Positions 61,561 to 64,000 of a stretch of DNA of 64,000 nucleotides are shown piece by piece. The notes beneath the pieces are model-generated. The model saw only the letters and a list, made by a program, of their open reading frames with translations. It searched no databases and was not told the origin of the DNA. Each line of letters begins with the position of its first letter. Within the stretch, counting starts at the first letter, position 1. The translations under genes were made by a program, and so were the position numbers. This DNA is from Viscum album (Eukaryota; Streptophyta; Magnoliopsida; Santalales; Viscaceae): positions 1,719,276,889-1,719,340,888 of the forward strand of contig OY728125.1 in NCBI GenBank assembly GCA_963277665.1, in the 5' to 3' direction.

Positions 61561-62233
61561 ATAAAAATACAAAAATAACCTTTCAAACATAATCCATTCA
61601 AACCTTTAGAATTATCCAAAATACTACTATCCAAACTGACAGTCCAAAATTTATAAGGAAGTTAAACACAATAAAGATCCTTTTTTCATGTAATAACATG
61701 TGAACACCTTCATCATGTATTATTTTAAAACATGCTAACATCCTGAATTACCATAAAACCTTATTGATTACATTGTTTCTCCCTTATTCTTTAAAGAATA
61801 CTGGATATACTCCTTCTATCAAAAACTTTTGTAAACTCCAATGATGAAAATTAATCAGTTTCAAGGTAGTCAAGAATATCCAATATAATTTATTCAAATC
61901 AATCATCTATTATTCCGAAATCACTACCTCATTATCGGGACCATATTAAGGATTAACTTTCCTTAAACCATGTATTTTACCAAAAGTGCATCTCACTATT
62001 AAGTAACTTTTCATAGAACCATATAATCTCAAATCATGAATAAAATAGTACTGTGGTACAATCCTTATTTATCTCCATAATTCATATAACCAGTATATTA
62101 TTGATACAACACTCAGATGAAATAATCCTATAATTACAACATAAGAATACTATTCTTTATTCTTCATTTGAGGTAGTATCATAACATGATTATTATCAAA
62201 TAGCATCATTTTGGGCATACTCTGATGATTTGT
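61561..62233 (-). other. gypsy-2 internal region, no recognised feature
   Basis: Downstream of gag on the minus strand. No protease, RT or integrase motif. Confidence 0.4.
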
Positions 62234-62668
62234 ACATTGGTTCGTGTAGTGTCCCAACTCCTTACAGATGAATCATTGTACATTTGAAACCTTTTTCTTA
62301 CCGTTGCATTCACGTACTTGGTGTCCTTTTTCTCCACACTTATAACAAACTACCATTCCCTTTAGGCAAGTTCTGTGGTGTTTCTTCCCCCAGTTTTCAC
62401 ATATAGGAAAATTCCACTGTTCCCTTTTCCCTTTATCCATATTTCTCTCTTCCATCCTTTTCTTCTCTTGCTTCCCTTCAAAGCCATTGGACTCAATGAA
62501 TTCTTTACTTATCTTATTAACACATGATACAATTTCTTTATATGTTGAGAAAACACGATAGACTATTTCCCTTCTAAATGTTGGATTAATACTGTGGAAG
62601 ATATGATCCTTCTTACTCTTTGGATCATATGTATTGTTTGACTTCACTTTCCTTCTACTGGGCGGCAT
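62234..62668 (-). pseudogene. gag: shortened gypsy gag with three CCHC-type knuckles, stop in the third
   Basis: An open frame of 131 codons (62668-62273) opens MPPSRRKVK, typical of plant gypsy Gag. It passes almost at once to the C-terminal capsid region (STYKEIVSCVNK..EFIESNGFEGKQEKKR), so most of capsid is missing compared with the usual Gag of several hundred residues. Knuckle 1, CENWGKKHHRTC (residues near 90-101), has its second Cys changed to Trp. Knuckle 2, CYKCGEKGHQVREC (62306-62347), is intact. The TGA at 62273-62275 falls on the first Cys position of a third knuckle; the same frame goes on FICKELGHYTNQC to 62234. The short product could still bind RNA, but capsid assembly is unlikely. 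Confidence 0.75.
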
Positions 62669-63156
62669 TTCTATACAATGGAATACACTAGGTCAGTTTA
62701 TGAATTGCAATGAGTAATTCCAAACTTCTAAAATACCTAAATTAAATTGAACAGTTTTTTGATATAATCCATAATCATAAAAATGTTTTCTTTGAGGAAG
62801 TATATACTCATAAACCCTTCATAGTCGTTTGTAAAGAAAATGAGAATTATCCTAAGCATATCCCCCGGGAGATTCGTAACCAAGAGTGCAGCAAGGCCCG
62901 TTGTTGTGCACCAGTTCCCGTTCGAGTCTAGATTAAAGCGGTGTTTTCGGGTTGTACCCCTAGATACATCTGTGCTAGAGCTACCTCTACCTGCTCGTAT
63001 CTAGACAGGGATGTATTTCTCAGAAAACTCACAAAATATCTACAATAACAAAATTCGAGGAAGTTCTTCTATACTAATCCTCAAAGTATATCTTAGGTCT
63101 ATGTGCTCTAATCAGATATTATCTAAATCTAGCTTCCAAGGTTTGTACTAAATATC
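62669..63156 (-). other. gypsy-2 5' leader
   Basis: Leader between PBS and gag, with a less AT-rich patch at 62870-63010. That patch includes CGTTCGAGTCT (62919-62929), a match to a polymerase III B box, without a convincing A box. Confidence 0.45.
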
Positions 63157-63167
63157 CTCTGATACTA
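63157..63167 (-). other. primer-binding site, initiator-Met tRNA type (gypsy-2)
   Basis: The minus strand reads TAGTATCAGAG, one transition from TGGTATCAGAG, three bases from the LTR. Confidence 0.8.
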
Positions 63168-63170
63168 AAC

Positions 63171-64000
63171 TTTAATGCACCGACCCCAGTTACCAAAAGT
63201 CAGTGCAATATTACATAACATTGGCATGATCACAAAAGATCAAGTCTCGAAATACTGATTAGTTTAGTAGCCTTGGAAACACTAAATACATTCATAAGTC
63301 TTACATTACATCATAAAGTAAAAAAATACAACAACATAGTCTCCATAGTCTATACTCATATTTCCTCATACTAAACCTGCAGGTCAGTCATAAAATACTT
63401 TTTCACATCTGGGGAAAAATAAAACATAGAAAGGGGTGAGCTCAGATGCTCAGTAAGGATAACAATATAGCATAAACTTTTAATAAAGAAGAATCGACAT
63501 TTAAGGAAATGTATAACTAAAAAATCCTTTTAAACTTGAACTTCAGAATAATATGGAAAAAATGAAATGAAATACTTCCATTAACTTATTCACATGGATA
63601 TTCTACTAGTCGAATAATCACATGCAATATCAATACCAACTTTCATAATGATGGAATGCATAATGCCAGACTATCATAACAACATAGTCAAGGCCTTTTT
63701 CCAAGACTACAAATAAGTTTTTGTCAAGGCCATGTTCCAAGACACTAGTTTATCACATGAGACCTACTGATGCATCGAGGAGCTATAGCAGGCTCCACCC
63801 GTAACTTATTAAGTCCAATGCATCCCTCACATGAACAGGTTTAAACATAACATAAAGATTCGTATTAAAACTAGCATATAAAATGTCAATACTTTATCCA
63901 TAAACCATGAATGGTATAAAAATAACACATCCACAGTCAAACATATCACAAAAACTTCAGTACTATATGGAAGTTTTGTACCATAATAAATCATCTTCAA
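63171..64000 (-). repeat. 5' LTR of gypsy-2, cut by window end
   Basis: Begins TTTAATGCACCGACCCC, against TGTAACGCCCTAACCCC in the 3' LTR, and follows 57134-57970 base by base with scattered changes. The paired CAAGGCC repeat is at about 63690-63750. Confidence 0.93.

Larger units (their letters stand above)
57134..64000 (-). mobile_element. Ty3/gypsy-derived element with gag only (gypsy-2), right end outside window
   Basis: 3' LTR 57134-60865, PPT, a 2.3-kb internal region, PBS, then a 5' LTR from 63171 to beyond the window. The LTR ends are TGTAACGCCC and GGGCGTTATA. Only a shortened gag with zinc knuckles is present; no RT or integrase motif was found in 60866-63170. It is inserted in the 64-bp array; the five bases before it are CTCCT. 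The two LTR starts match closely for the 830 bases available. Confidence 0.88.

Noticed and set aside
62919..62929. CGTTCGAGTCT as a B box of a second SINE or tRNA
   Set aside because: No acceptable A box at the right distance and no cloverleaf pairing. It lies in the leader of gypsy-2 and is more likely part of it.

Overview
The window is intergenic DNA from a plant, most likely a seed plant with a large, repeat-rich genome. It is almost entirely LTR retrotransposons in several states of decay. The evidence for a plant is the LTR-element lineages (Sirevirus-like Ty1/copia and chromovirus-like Ty3/gypsy), primer-binding sites matching the plant initiator-Met tRNA, LTRs of 1.6-3.7 kb, and AAACCCTA telo-box motifs. 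I found no intact host gene, tRNA, rRNA, organellar insert or CRISPR array. The long open frames are chance frames or fragments of gag/pol. The species cannot be named from this sequence.

Layout. (1) 1-4406: 3' part of a Ty1/copia element, + strand, with broken pol, a polypurine tract and a 3' LTR at 2751-4406. (2) 4693-15193: a structurally complete Ty3/gypsy element, - strand, with 2.86-kb LTRs, PBS, PPT, 5-bp target duplication AAGAA and dead gag-pol. (3) 15199-17272: unclassified. (4) 17278-27002: a LARD-like non-autonomous element, - strand, with 3.4-kb LTRs, a 2.9-kb internal region without recognisable pol, and target duplication ACTAC. (5) 27008-39659: very AT-rich. It holds fossils of the LTR family seen at 57-64 kb, a decayed zinc knuckle and a degenerate ~190-bp array. 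(6) 39665-48649: a second member of the copia family in (1), - strand, complete in structure but dead. (7) 49862-50322: a solo LTR flanked by AATAT. It sits beside or inside a larger minus-strand LTR whose outer end, followed by a polypurine tract, is at 51456. (8) 51457-57133: a stretch with four different tandem-repeat families (about 48, 54, 114 and 64 bp). It looks like the repeat-bearing 3' untranslated region of a Tat/Ogre-type gypsy element. (9) 57134 to the window end: a second gypsy family, - strand, inserted into the 64-bp array. It has a 3.7-kb LTR, a 2.3-kb internal region with only a shortened gag, and a 5' LTR running off the window.

How the parts relate. Every complete element needs proteins supplied in trans, because each pol shows stops, frameshifts or lost catalytic residues and two elements have no pol. 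Features worth following are the GTAC-rich motif clusters on both sides of the copia TATA box, the ~190-bp U3 subrepeats carrying CGTACGTACG that vary in number between copies, the 31-bp hairpin triplets in the LARD LTRs, the chain of minisatellites, and a tRNA-derived SINE-like head at 61.45 kb. Element boundaries rest on direct matches of TG/CA ends, PBS, PPT and target duplications. Lineage names rest on protein motifs read by eye and have not been checked by database search.
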